A stretch of DNA of 58,248 nt from assembly GCA_017527205.1 (NCBI GenBank), contig JAFXQK010000033.1, forward strand, positions 1 to 58,248, read 5' to 3'. Shown in pieces: positions 48,527-58,068 of this stretch. Origin of the DNA: Lachnospiraceae bacterium (GTDB taxonomy: Bacteria; Bacillota; Clostridia; Lachnospirales; Lachnospiraceae). Both the position numbers and the translations under genes were made by a program. The notes under the pieces were generated by a model. It worked only from the letters and a program-made list of their open reading frames with translations. It made no database searches and was not told the DNA's origin. How positions within the stretch are numbered: position 1 is the stretch's first letter; every line of letters begins with the position of its first letter.

Positions 48527-50578
48527 TTACAGTTCTCCTCCGTCCAGCATGTCGTCCAGCGTTCCCTTCAGGATGCCGATGGCCTCAACCAGTCCGGTTC
48601 CCTCAAGCTGACAGGCCGCAACGTTCATGTGACCGCCGCCGCCCATTCTCTCCATGATGATCTGTACGTTGACCTCATCAATAGATCTGGCGCTGACATA
48701 AATCTTTCCCTGATAATCCGTAAGCACAAAGCTTGCCTTAATGCCCTTAATGTTTAGGAGCTCATTCGCCGCCTGCGCACCAATGACCGTAGGACTCGGA
48801 CAATCCTCTGCCGTACATACGGAAATAGCAAATGCCTGACGATAAATCTCCGCCTGACTCACGGCATCTGCACGCGCCTTATACTCCAGCGCGTCCTCTC
48901 TAAAGAGCTTGCGCACGCGCGTTACGTCCGCGCCGCTTCGTCTCAAATAAGCCGCAGCTTCAAAGGTACGCACACCCGTCTTCGTCACGAAATTATTGGT
49001 ATCCACCATGATGCCGGAATACATGCTGTCCGCTTCCTCCGGACGAATCTTAATGCCGTCAGAAATGTACTGAAGCACCTCGGAAACCATCTCACAGGCC
49101 GAGGATGCATATGGCTCCACATAGGAAAGCGTCGCATTCTCAATCGTCTCGGTTCCCGCCCTGTGGTGATCCAAAACCACGACAGACTTACAATACCGCA
49201 AAAGCTCAGGACACTCCGTAATCGAAGGCTTATTCACGTCAACGACTACCAAAACCGTATTCGCCTCCGCAAGCTCAAGCGCCTGTGAGCCCGTAATAAT
49301 CATGTCCTCATCATATTCCGGATTATTCCTAAAGAGATCCACCAAGGGCTGTATGGCACTGGTAGACTCCGTCAGGACAATGTGAGCCTTCCTGTCCAGG
49401 GCACGGGCAATCCGATAAATACCCACTGCCGAACCAAAGCTGTCTACGTCGGGCATGCGATGCCCCATGACCAAAACGCGATCCTTCGCCGTAATAATTT
49501 CACGAAGCGCATGTGCCTTTACCCTCGCCTTCACGCGGGTATTCTTCTCCACCTGCTGGCTCTTGCCACCGTAATAGGTAATGCTGTCCGGCGTCTTGAT
49601 CACGGCCTGATCACCGCCGCGTCCAAGCGCCAGGTCAATGGCATTACGGCTAAACTCATAATTCTGTGCATAGGAAAGACCATTTAAGCCGATACCGATA
49701 CTGATCGTCACCGCCATCTCATTACCGATGTTTACGGTCTTGACCTCCTCAAGCAAATCGAACCTCGACTCCTGTAGCTGCGTGATGGCCTTCTTACGCA
49801 AAATAATCAAGTACTTATCCTTCTCCAGCTTCTTGCTGATACCGTCTAAGGAAGCAATGTACTTATTGATCTTTCGGTCAATCAGCGCCGTGAGAAGCGA
49901 CCTTCTGACCTCCTCGACACTCTCCAGGGCTTCTTCATAGTTATCCAGATAAATCATGCCTGCTGCCAGACTCTGATCATCCAACTCCTGCAGGGCAATC
50001 CTTAGCGCCGTCTCATCAAACAGATATACGGCAATCAAATATCCGTCATAGCCCTCAATGTCCACGATTTCGCTGTGCTGCGCCATGTCACGCAGGGAAA
50101 TCTTACGGAACTTTGCCAGATACTCGCACTCCTCATAGCTCAGCTCATACTGCGCCTCGTCCAAGCCCGAATCATCCGGCAGCTTGTCCCTCGTGATCGT
50201 CGGAAACAGCGCCGTAATGGACTTATTATAGCCCTTAGGCTGATGCACCACGTTCTCAAACGCGGCGTTCGTCCAGATCACCCTGCCTCCGTCATCGAGC
50301 AGCGCATACGGAATGTCCAGCTCTCGAAGAAGCTTTCTCTGAATCTGACCATACTCTGTCGCAAAGCTGACCAATTCATTGATAATGACCGGCTTGTTGT
50401 AGAAATATAGCGTCATGGTTACGCCAAAATAAAAGATCGCAAAGCCCAAAAGAAGCAGTCCCGCACGCACGTCCATCATAAAAATGGCAAGATCCACCGC
50501 CAAAAGCAGTGCGCCCAGATAGAAGTTGAAGTGCGCCATAAATTGAAGTCTGCCCTTTAATTTGATGCGTTTCTTCAT
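48527..50578 (-). CDS. gdpP: Cyclic-di-AMP phosphodiesterase GdpP
   Basis: A 683-residue membrane enzyme that hydrolyses c-di-AMP. Two membrane spans (about 14-55), a PAS domain (about 80-150), a degenerate GGDEF domain (about 170-310), and a DHH-DHHA1 module (about 345-680) follow in order. DHH motifs include GHRMPDVDSFGSA, VVVVDVNKP and VVLDHHRAG; DHHA1 has GGGGHMNVAACQ. It sets c-di-AMP levels affecting osmotic and wall balance. It starts the gdpP-rplI-dnaB group. Confidence 0.95.
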   Translation of the reverse strand: MKKRIKLKGRLQFMAHFNFYLGALLLAVDLAIFMMDVRAGLLLLGFAIFYFGVTMTLYFYNKPVIINELVSFATEYGQIQRKLLRELDIPYALLDDGGRVIWTNAAFENVVHQPKGYNKSITALFPTITRDKLPDDSGLDEAQYELSYEECEYLAKFRKISLRDMAQHSEIVDIEGYDGYLIAVYLFDETALRIALQELDDQSLAAGMIYLDNYEEALESVEEVRRSLLTALIDRKINKYIASLDGISKKLEKDKYLIILRKKAITQLQESRFDLLEEVKTVNIGNEMAVTISIGIGLNGLSYAQNYEFSRNAIDLALGRGGDQAVIKTPDSITYYGGKSQQVEKNTRVKARVKAHALREIITAKDRVLVMGHRMPDVDSFGSAVGIYRIARALDRKAHIVLTESTSAIQPLVDLFRNNPEYDEDMIITGSQALELAEANTVLVVVDVNKPSITECPELLRYCKSVVVLDHHRAGTETIENATLSYVEPYASSACEMVSEVLQYISDGIKIRPEEADSMYSGIMVDTNNFVTKTGVRTFEAAAYLRRSGADVTRVRKLFREDALEYKARADAVSQAEIYRQAFAISVCTAEDCPSPTVIGAQAANELLNIKGIKASFVLTDYQGKIYVSARSIDEVNVQIIMERMGGGGHMNVAACQLEGTGLVEAIGILKGTLDDMLDGGEL

Positions 50579-50659
50579 AGGATTCCTCCTAGATTAACAT
50601 TCATGCAACCCCACGCGGTCTTTCGTACGGCATGACCACGCGCGGCTGCAAATCATCGA

Positions 50660-51736
50660 TTATCTCCGAGGTGCGGACGGCTTCACCCACCAGGTCCTGT
50701 TCACGCCAATGATGCCCTGACCCTTAAGCTGCGTAAGAAGCGTATATCTCGCCTCATCCCTGCCCTCAGGCGTGCACATATAATTGACGTAATTGTCCAC
50801 AACGGAGAAAAGATTACCCGTTCTTCCTTCGATCTTAAAGTTGCTAAATCCCATGGGAACATATTTCTCCCATACGTCCTCCGCGGGAATGTAATTGATA
50901 TTGTTGCGAATGCTGTAAGGCGTGTTGTACTCACCATACTCACAGAACCACTCAGGGAGTGGAATATACCTTCTGCCTGCGGGATCCACGGCAAACTTAC
51001 CTGCCTTTGCCTCCTTGGGAAGTCTCTCCTTGACATAATCAGGAAGCTTGTCAAAGACCTCCTTGGGATCCTTGCCATGCCCAATAATCTCACGATTTGC
51101 CATGACCACCCTCTGCTGCGCGGAGATATAGCGATAATGCTCTGCTCTCCTTGCACAATTCGGCCCGCAACAGGAATTCACCAAAAGCTCAATTCTGGCC
51201 TTATCCTCGATCTGATTGATAAATTCCAAATTCCGATTCAGGTTCTGATCCAGAACGACCAGATAATAATCCTTCTTCAGTTCCTCATTCAGTTTATCGA
51301 TATCCTTGATTTCCTTACAGGTTGAGCTGTTGTGCTTATAGCTGGGATAGGTCTCGCGAATGTACTTTTCCAGAATCGGGGACAAAATCATGACCTCATT
51401 CATGCCATTGTCGCCCACCTTCATGCAAAAGTTACAGTACGGATCCGCCAGATCCTCCTCAAAAATGATCGGGTTCGTAAAGGTATAACGCACGGGAATG
51501 CCAAGATCATTGATGCTCTTTACCGCATACCGCACCATGTCCTCCGGGCACTGCACGCCATAGCTAAAACGCCCGCCATTCCAAAGCGACGTCGGGAACT
51601 CGCCAAAGAAGGAACCAACCTCCACGCCCTCACGGAAAAACTCCGGCTTCTGCTTCAATAAATCTACAAACAGCATATTGAGCGGGAAGTTAAAGCTCAG
51701 CCCCGGCAAATGAAATTTTATCTTTTTGTCAGCCAT
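50660..51736 (-). CDS. U32-peptidase-like cysteine-rich protein
   Basis: A 358-residue soluble protein. Its fold pattern resembles a U32-family barrel: FTNPIIFEEDLADPYCNFCM, NSCCGPNCARRAEHYRYI and a late FKIEGRTGNLFSVVDNYVNY. The cysteines C101, C104, C140, C189, C190 and C194 could bind an iron-sulfur cluster, as in other U32 proteins that modify RNA or hydroxylate quinones. Similarity is weak and the target is unknown. The start at MADKKI has AAAGGAGCG in place. Confidence 0.6.
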   Translation of the reverse strand: MADKKIKFHLPGLSFNFPLNMLFVDLLKQKPEFFREGVEVGSFFGEFPTSLWNGGRFSYGVQCPEDMVRYAVKSINDLGIPVRYTFTNPIIFEEDLADPYCNFCMKVGDNGMNEVMILSPILEKYIRETYPSYKHNSSTCKEIKDIDKLNEELKKDYYLVVLDQNLNRNLEFINQIEDKARIELLVNSCCGPNCARRAEHYRYISAQQRVVMANREIIGHGKDPKEVFDKLPDYVKERLPKEAKAGKFAVDPAGRRYIPLPEWFCEYGEYNTPYSIRNNINYIPAEDVWEKYVPMGFSNFKIEGRTGNLFSVVDNYVNYMCTPEGRDEARYTLLTQLKGQGIIGVNRTWWVKPSAPRR

Positions 51737-51856
51737 GATAACGCTCCTTTGAAAAAAATCTACCACTCTCTACTTTACCACGAAAGGGGCCTTTTCGTCA
51801 ATCATTCCTTCGCAGGCAATCCCGTCAGGAACAAGAAAACCTTCCGCTAAAACATA

Positions 51857-51885
51857 TTGCTATTTTTACACAATTACTATATAAT
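51857..51885 (+). promoter_or_regulatory. Promoter of the hybrid kinase gene
   Basis: TTGCTA (51857-51862) and TATAAT (51880-51885) are 17 bp apart. It rules out starts upstream of about 51892 for the kinase. Confidence 0.8.
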
Positions 51886-51922
51886 ATCATGGGTCTTTGA
51901 AATGATAAGGAGTAAAACAGCC

Positions 51923-54556
51923 GTGGTATGGATTATTAATAACTGTGCCTTGCTTATATTAGGCACAATCGCAGCAATTATGGGAATCAGCTTCTACATG
52001 CGAACGAAGGATTCCACGGGACACATACGATATTATATGCTTTTTTATGGCATCTTTTCCGCAATATGGTGCCTGTGCTATGCCATTATAGGAGTAACGC
52101 CCAATCTTTCCATTTGTCCCTATATGAGAATTCCAGGATTGTTTGCGATCTATTCCTTTTTGGTAAATGAGGTCTTTTTGGTGACAAGAATGGCAGGATT
52201 GCCCAAGCGCCCTACGGTCCTGATTCGCACAATCGCCTGCATTACGTCCCTGTTCACACTGGTCATCTATTCCAACACGAACCTTGACATCTTTGTCCGC
52301 GGAGATGGCTATACCAGATGGTACGCCAATCCCCACATGGGCTTTAACCGTAGCGTACATGCCATCTATGAGGTATTTACCTTCCTGCTTCTTTTTATAT
52401 TGGCCCTCATTTGGTATAAAAAGACGCGGCTGAAACGTTCTCGGAGATTCCTTTCGATTTTGATCGTGGCTAATTTTTCCATCCTATTCTTCACGATCCC
52501 GGATTCCCTCTTTCCCGTGATCGGAATGCCCGGCATCGCAACCTCAGGAATCGGCAGCGCCGTTTGTACCATCGTCATGTGGTACGGTGCGATTGTGCTC
52601 AATTCTTTTGACGCAAGCGTTGGCAATATCACGGACAGATTGTTTGATTTTATCGAAGCAGGCGTGATCGTCTTTGACACCAACCGCCAGATTACCATCA
52701 TGAACGCTTACGCCAAGACCCGTGTTGGCGGAGCAGGAAATCAGACGCTTCAGGACCTCTTTGACATCAATGAAGAAGACATTGACGTCATGTTCGAAAA
52801 AGGACAGAATAAAATCTATTCCACACGCCTTTGGGATAAGATTCAAAAGCACGCCTACTCCGTAAAGCTCAATTCCGTCAAGGATACCTACGGGGAGCCT
52901 TACTGTATTTTGATGGTCTTTACGGACGTCACTGAGGAGATCGAGCTGGCGGATAAGTATGCCATCGCAAGCCAGGCAAAGAGCCAGTTCCTTGCAAACA
53001 TGTCGCATGAAATACGAACGCCCATCAATGGCATCATGGGAATGAATACCATCCTTTTGGATGAGCTGGATGACGGCAATCTCGAGGAGGTTCGTCACAA
53101 TGCCATGAACATCGGCAGTGCCAGCCAGACGCTCCTGTCGATCATCAACGACATCCTTGACATCTCCAAAATTGAATCAGGCAAAATGGAGCTGATCTCC
53201 GTGAAATACGAGATTTTTTCCGTGTTGAACGATTGCTATAACATGACGCTGACCCGTGCAGAGGCGAAGGGATTGAATTTCGTCATGGATATCGACAATA
53301 ACCTCCCCTCCGTTCTCTACGGTGACGAGGTACACTTCCGCCAGATCATTAACAACTTCCTTTCCAACGCGGTAAAATACACGAACAGTGGTACCATCAC
53401 CCTTCGCATCCGTGAGCTGTCAAGAAGCGAGGATCAAATCAACCTGTCAGTCGAAGTGTCTGACACGGGCATCGGCATCAAGGAAAAGGACATTGACAAG
53501 CTGTTCAAGAATTTCACAAGAATTGATGAGAAAAAGAACCGCAATATCGAGGGAACCGGACTTGGACTTTCCCTGACCGATAAGCTTGTGAAGCTGATGG
53601 GCGGAGAGATCAAGGTAAGGAGCGAATACGGAAAGGGTTCCACGTTTAGCGTAATTCTTTCCCAAAAAATCGTAAATGATGCACCAATTGGCAACTTTTC
53701 CGAGAAGTATGCTGCCTTTGCAAATCATAAAAAAGAAAACGAACTGCAAATCGAGATTCCCAATGCCAATATTCTCGTAGTCGATGACATTAACATGAAC
53801 ATTCAGGTCGTTAAGGGAATGCTAAAGCGAACCCACGCCACCATTGATACCGCCTACAGCGGTGCCGAATGCCTTGATATGATACGCGTAAAGCACTACG
53901 ACCTCATCCTGCTTGACCACATGATGCCGGAAATGGACGGCATCGAGACCTTTGAGCGTATGAAGGAAAACAGGGATCATAAGAACGTGGGCACTCCCGT
54001 GATCATCCTTACCGCCAACGCCGTTGTCGGAGCAAAGGAAATGTATCTCGAGAAGGGATTTACCGATTATCTGTCAAAACCGATCCGTCGTAATGAGCTG
54101 ATCGCCATGCTGCGCAAATATCTTTCGAATGACTCATCGTCCAAAGCCTCTTCCATTCCTGTGGCAACGAAGGTGGAAGAGACCGTGCCCGCCACAGGCC
54201 TTGCAGAGCGCTTCCCTCTGCTTGATACCAAGCGCGGAATGCTCTACTGCATGGATGATGAAGAATTCTATTTAGAAATCCTGGAAACCTACCTGGAGGA
54301 TGATAAACAAGAGTTGATCAAGAAGTCCTATGAAGCAGAAAACTGGAAAGATTACGAGACTTACGTTCATGCCCTAAAGAGCACTTCTCTGAACATTGGA
54401 GCCACAACCCTTTCTGAGCACGCAAAGGCCCTTGAATTTGCTGCCAAGGCAAAGGATTATGACTACATCCGCGCAAATCATCAGAACGTGCTCGATGAAT
54501 ACGAAAATCTGCTCACCCAATTAAAGAATGCCCTTGCCCCAGCGCAATGCCCCTAG
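51923..54556 (+). CDS. Hybrid sensor kinase with receiver and Hpt domains
   Basis: An 877-residue phosphorelay protein. A seven-span N-terminal sensor (about 1-220) leads through a PAS-like domain (about 235-335) to HisKA with H362 in NMSHEIRTP, the ATPase domain (about 470-590, GTGLGLSL), a receiver with D665 in LILLDHMMPEMDG, and an Hpt domain with H816 in HALKSTSLNIGA. It resembles BarA-like multi-step kinases. The GTG at 51923 has AAGGAG 10 nt upstream; an ATG at 51902 has no ribosome site but remains possible. No output regulator is nearby. Confidence 0.9.
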   Translation: MVWIINNCALLILGTIAAIMGISFYMRTKDSTGHIRYYMLFYGIFSAIWCLCYAIIGVTPNLSICPYMRIPGLFAIYSFLVNEVFLVTRMAGLPKRPTVLIRTIACITSLFTLVIYSNTNLDIFVRGDGYTRWYANPHMGFNRSVHAIYEVFTFLLLFILALIWYKKTRLKRSRRFLSILIVANFSILFFTIPDSLFPVIGMPGIATSGIGSAVCTIVMWYGAIVLNSFDASVGNITDRLFDFIEAGVIVFDTNRQITIMNAYAKTRVGGAGNQTLQDLFDINEEDIDVMFEKGQNKIYSTRLWDKIQKHAYSVKLNSVKDTYGEPYCILMVFTDVTEEIELADKYAIASQAKSQFLANMSHEIRTPINGIMGMNTILLDELDDGNLEEVRHNAMNIGSASQTLLSIINDILDISKIESGKMELISVKYEIFSVLNDCYNMTLTRAEAKGLNFVMDIDNNLPSVLYGDEVHFRQIINNFLSNAVKYTNSGTITLRIRELSRSEDQINLSVEVSDTGIGIKEKDIDKLFKNFTRIDEKKNRNIEGTGLGLSLTDKLVKLMGGEIKVRSEYGKGSTFSVILSQKIVNDAPIGNFSEKYAAFANHKKENELQIEIPNANILVVDDINMNIQVVKGMLKRTHATIDTAYSGAECLDMIRVKHYDLILLDHMMPEMDGIETFERMKENRDHKNVGTPVIILTANAVVGAKEMYLEKGFTDYLSKPIRRNELIAMLRKYLSNDSSSKASSIPVATKVEETVPATGLAERFPLLDTKRGMLYCMDDEEFYLEILETYLEDDKQELIKKSYEAENWKDYETYVHALKSTSLNIGATTLSEHAKALEFAAKAKDYDYIRANHQNVLDEYENLLTQLKNALAPAQCP

Positions 54557-55191
54557 AACTTAATCTTTAATTCCACCTTCGTCGGCAGCTTCACTAATCC
54601 TTCAAACTCTTTTCCATCCTTCTCAGACCCGATGATCGCGCCATAATGCACGGGAATTGCGACCTCTGGCTGAATCATGTTTACCAACTCTGCCGCTTTC
54701 TTTGCGTCCATCGTATACATCCCACCGATCGGCACAAGAGCCACGTCGCATTTCACCTCCCGTGCCTCCTTCGTGAGATCCGTATCTCCGGCCGCATAGA
54801 CTCTCTTACCATTCGCATTTACAATATATCCTACCCATTCGGCGTTCCTTGGATGGAACGGCTTTAGGATATTGTAAGCGGGAACCGTCTCAAGCCAAAG
54901 GCCATCGATCTCCTTCTGTTCCTTTGGCTTTACCGTCACGATCTTTCCAACGATCCCAGCGACCTTCCGTGCTTTTGCCTCCATTTTTTCCGGCACCACA
55001 AGTACTGTATCTCCATTCGCAACCTTCTCAATCGCTTCCGGTGAAAAATGATCATAATGATCGTGCGTGATCAGAATAAACGCTCCGTCATGCAGCTCCT
55101 CCGTCATCTCAAACGGATCCACGTAAACCATCCCGCACTCCGTCCCAATGCGAATACTATTGTGTTTAAAAACTACGATGTTTTCCGTCAT
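54553..55191 (-). CDS. MBL-fold metal-dependent hydrolase
   Basis: A 212-residue protein of the UPF0173-like metallo-beta-lactamase group. The metal motif is LITHDHYDHF, with a further His in IPVHYGAIIG. The VYAAGDTDL block is typical. The substrate is unknown. Its stop overlaps that of the convergent kinase gene by 4 bp. The start at MTENIV was chosen from GGGAGTG upstream. Confidence 0.88.
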   Translation of the reverse strand: MTENIVVFKHNSIRIGTECGMVYVDPFEMTEELHDGAFILITHDHYDHFSPEAIEKVANGDTVLVVPEKMEAKARKVAGIVGKIVTVKPKEQKEIDGLWLETVPAYNILKPFHPRNAEWVGYIVNANGKRVYAAGDTDLTKEAREVKCDVALVPIGGMYTMDAKKAAELVNMIQPEVAIPVHYGAIIGSEKDGKEFEGLVKLPTKVELKIKF

Positions 55192-55239
55192 AAAAATACA
55201 CTCCCACTTCTCCAACCTGCTTTCAACCCTATGCCAGAT

Positions 55240-56586
55240 TTAAATCCGAATATCCGTCCACCTTCCCTGCTTGAATCTCACCGAACCGAAAATGAAGCGC
55301 GACACCTGATCCGCTAAGATTCCCATCCAAACGCCGTTGATCCCGAAGCCGAGCGCATATCCGCAGACATACGAGAAGACCGTTCGGATCACAGTTACGC
55401 TGACGATGGAAGCCAGAGCGGTATACCCCGTATCGCCGGCGCCGCGCAGGCACCCCATGTAGATGACCTGCGATATTTGGAAAATGACAACCGCGATGAT
55501 AATCCTTGTAATGTCAACGCCGATCGCTACAATTTCCGGTTCATCAAAGAACGCCGACATGATTGCGCGCCCGCCGAAAAAATAAACGAACGCCAATACC
55601 AAGGAAATTACCATTCCCAGCTTTCTGCAAGTACGACCATAGGCCTTCGCCAGCTCATGATTTCGCTCCCCAAGGCTTCGTCCAATCAGCGCCACGGCCG
55701 TTGCCTGCAAACCGTCGCCGAAGGAAAAGGATAAGCCCATAATGTTCATGCCGACTTGATGCGCCGCCATTGCCGCCGTTCCCATCTTTGCCGCCATGAT
55801 CGACGTTGCCATAAAACCCACTCTCATGAGAATCTGCTCAAAGAAAATGGAATAGCCGACCCTAAACAGAGCCTGAAAAGCGCTTAAGCTCGGTAGAATC
55901 TTATTCTTTAAGATAAACGGAATGCTGACAAAGCAACCCTTCTGGAAAAGCGACAAGATGCTCATGGCGCATGCAACGACGGTTCCAAGCACCGTCGCAA
56001 GCGCCGCACCGCGAACGCCCATCGCCGGAAAACCAAATTTTCCTCCAATAAGAAGATAATTGAAGATGACGTTGACGGTGTTGGAGGCCAGATTCGTGCG
56101 CATGGTGATCTTTGTGTTTCCGGCACCTCTTTGCGCCGAGTTGATCCCCATTTGGATACAATTGAAAATCATACCGCCCATGACGATCTTAAAATACACG
56201 GTTGCCAGCTCATGCGTGTCCGAATTAGAACCACACAACCTGATCACGTCGCCCGCGAAGGCAACCAGCGCCGTACTGATGATCACAGCCGCAATCAAGA
56301 TCAACAAAACGCCGGAAACCAGTATGCGATTCGCTTCCTCTTTTCTATTTTCTCCCCTTCTTCTTGCGACCAATGCGGAAAGAGAAACATTGATGGCAAA
56401 AAACATGGAAAGCCCTAAAAATTTCGGCTGCGTAGTAAGACCGATCGCAGCAACGGCGTTACTTCCCAGCCCACTTACCATGTAAGAATCCACAAGGCCG
56501 ACAAATGCAATAAAGAAAGACTCTACGACTGCCGGCCACGCTATATTGATTGTTTCTTTGATTAATTGTTTATCCGTTTTTTCCAT
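55240..56586 (-). CDS. MATE-family efflux transporter
   Basis: A 448-residue membrane protein with twelve predicted spans in two halves, of the multidrug and toxin extrusion family (NorM/DinF-like), which exports cationic compounds using a sodium or proton gradient. MVSGLGSNAVAAIGLTTQP near the start and AHQVGMNIMGLSFSFGDGLQ in the second half are typical. Its ribosome site is weak. It lies 11 bp after the unknown gene, so cotranscription is likely. Confidence 0.93.
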   Translation of the reverse strand: MEKTDKQLIKETINIAWPAVVESFFIAFVGLVDSYMVSGLGSNAVAAIGLTTQPKFLGLSMFFAINVSLSALVARRRGENRKEEANRILVSGVLLILIAAVIISTALVAFAGDVIRLCGSNSDTHELATVYFKIVMGGMIFNCIQMGINSAQRGAGNTKITMRTNLASNTVNVIFNYLLIGGKFGFPAMGVRGAALATVLGTVVACAMSILSLFQKGCFVSIPFILKNKILPSLSAFQALFRVGYSIFFEQILMRVGFMATSIMAAKMGTAAMAAHQVGMNIMGLSFSFGDGLQATAVALIGRSLGERNHELAKAYGRTCRKLGMVISLVLAFVYFFGGRAIMSAFFDEPEIVAIGVDITRIIIAVVIFQISQVIYMGCLRGAGDTGYTALASIVSVTVIRTVFSYVCGYALGFGINGVWMGILADQVSRFIFGSVRFKQGRWTDIRI

Positions 56587-56597
56587 GATTCACAAAT

Positions 56598-57371
56598 CTA
56601 GATCAGCCTTATTCCATTCTCTGCCAAATGAGAAAGGGTCGCTTGTGCAATGTGGTCTTTATGTGTAATGGTTTGAGACTTTCGATAGTAATGACTGCAG
56701 GTAAAGTCTAATCCATCATCAACGCGTTGAAAGGTATACTCAAATCTATCAGGATTGAAAAGGCGGTCTGGCATCAAATTCATGACAAGACTATTCGTCG
56801 TATACGGCGGATACTTCTCAAAATCCTTGAACTGCCATGCATGGGAGAGATTGTCACCCTCATACTCGTAATACTCGCTGTTTATGATGACGTCGTCCTT
56901 AGCGCTCCCGCTCCCCCGGAATTTTTCTACGCTGATGAGTCTTCCGGCGTCATCATATTCGCACCATTCAAAATCATACAGACTGTGGGTCACGCCGCCC
57001 GCAGCGGCCTCCAGTGAATAACCAATGGTTAATTGCTTTGAGACATAGACGAACGCAAAATTGATATCGCCATCTTTCTCATAATACGCCATCTTCAGGT
57101 TCCCTTCTTTGTCATATCTTAACATGACGTAATTGGCTGGATCTGCATTACTTTTCAGCTTCGCCAAAGGTGCCTTCGGAAAGGTATTTTTGCGGTTCGT
57201 AAGCCTAGTAATCAAAAGCTTATCAAAAGGATCGAGACCATACCAAGCATCATTAAACCTTACGTATTTGGTCGTCCCTCCCTCCACTTCAAAGTCCGGC
57301 TCATACGGCGCAACATATTGCTCGTAGATGCGTATGTACTTCTCCAACAGTTCCTCGCGTGGAAATTCCAT
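56598..57371 (-). CDS. Unidentified 257-residue protein
   Basis: I do not recognise this family. The protein is rich in aromatic and acidic residues and appears beta-rich. It contains segments such as YDKEGNLKMAYYEKDGDINF, YDDAGRLISVEKFRG and YYEYEGDNLSHAWQF that resemble YD/RHS-like strand repeats. No signal peptide or membrane span is visible. GGGAGGAAAGC before ATG supports translation. It precedes the MATE gene on the same strand by 11 bp. Confidence 0.7.
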   Translation of the reverse strand: MEFPREELLEKYIRIYEQYVAPYEPDFEVEGGTTKYVRFNDAWYGLDPFDKLLITRLTNRKNTFPKAPLAKLKSNADPANYVMLRYDKEGNLKMAYYEKDGDINFAFVYVSKQLTIGYSLEAAAGGVTHSLYDFEWCEYDDAGRLISVEKFRGSGSAKDDVIINSEYYEYEGDNLSHAWQFKDFEKYPPYTTNSLVMNLMPDRLFNPDRFEYTFQRVDDGLDFTCSHYYRKSQTITHKDHIAQATLSHLAENGIRLI

Positions 57372-57466
57372 GCTTTCCTCCCTTATTCATATGCTGACCT
57401 GGCTTGTACGCTACTGAACTTATTTTAGCATATGTGCGCCCATAACAAAAGAACAAATTCCACTTT

Positions 57467-58068
57467 CTATTGCGCCCGCTTGCTCAAGCGTTCAATTTCC
57501 GCACGAAGATATGCAATTTCTTTCTCCGCTCGTGCCTTTTCTTCCTCAAGATTCGCCTCCGCCTCGTCTGCTCTCGCCTTTTCTCTCTCCGTGTTAACAC
57601 GCTCTTCCTTCTTGGCATCTTCAATCAGTTCCATTATTGCCTTGCACATACTTAATTGGTCTCCCTTCTTTTTCGATTTTTTTATCAATTCACCCAATTC
57701 TGCAGAACCTACAAGTTCCTTGACAACCTCAACCCCCTGTGAATCCAGATCATATCGTTCGTCACATGTCTTGCTGTATTTCCAAAACGATTCCTTGTCA
57801 TTTCTTCTCTGGAAGTATTCAACAACAGAACGCAGATCCGTCTGAAATCTTCCCGTTTTCCGTCCAAGGTCTTTTTCATGATCACGTCGGCCGTGCGTTC
57901 AACCCCCTTGCCTTCCCCATAAGTGAGCACGCTGTCACATTCCTGCAGCTCATTCCATCGAATCACCTCCTGTCCTTGAAATATGCCTTTTGCTTTTTGT
58001 CTAACGCTCCCACACGTCCTCCTTCCTGCGCCCATGCGCAACAACAGCTTCCGAACGCAGGCGGCCAA
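57467..58068 (-). pseudogene. Decayed Rpn-type nuclease/transposase
   Basis: Three reading frames together give a recognisable C-terminal part. From the upstream end these are ADVIMKKTLDGKREDFRR, then SVVEYFQRRNDKESFWKYSK with DERYDLDSQG in another frame, then VEVVKELVGSAELGELIKKS with GDQLSMCKAIMELIEDAKKE and a coiled coil to the stop at 57467. At least two frameshifts are needed. The DQLSMCKAIMELIEDAKKE tail resembles PD-(D/E)XK nuclease family transposases of Lachnospiraceae. The last frame alone (57467-57697) would encode 76 residues. It is probably not functional. Confidence 0.6.

Noticed and set aside
51857..51922. Longer N-terminus for the hybrid kinase
   Set aside because: The extra codons overlap the promoter at 51857-51885 and lack a ribosome site.
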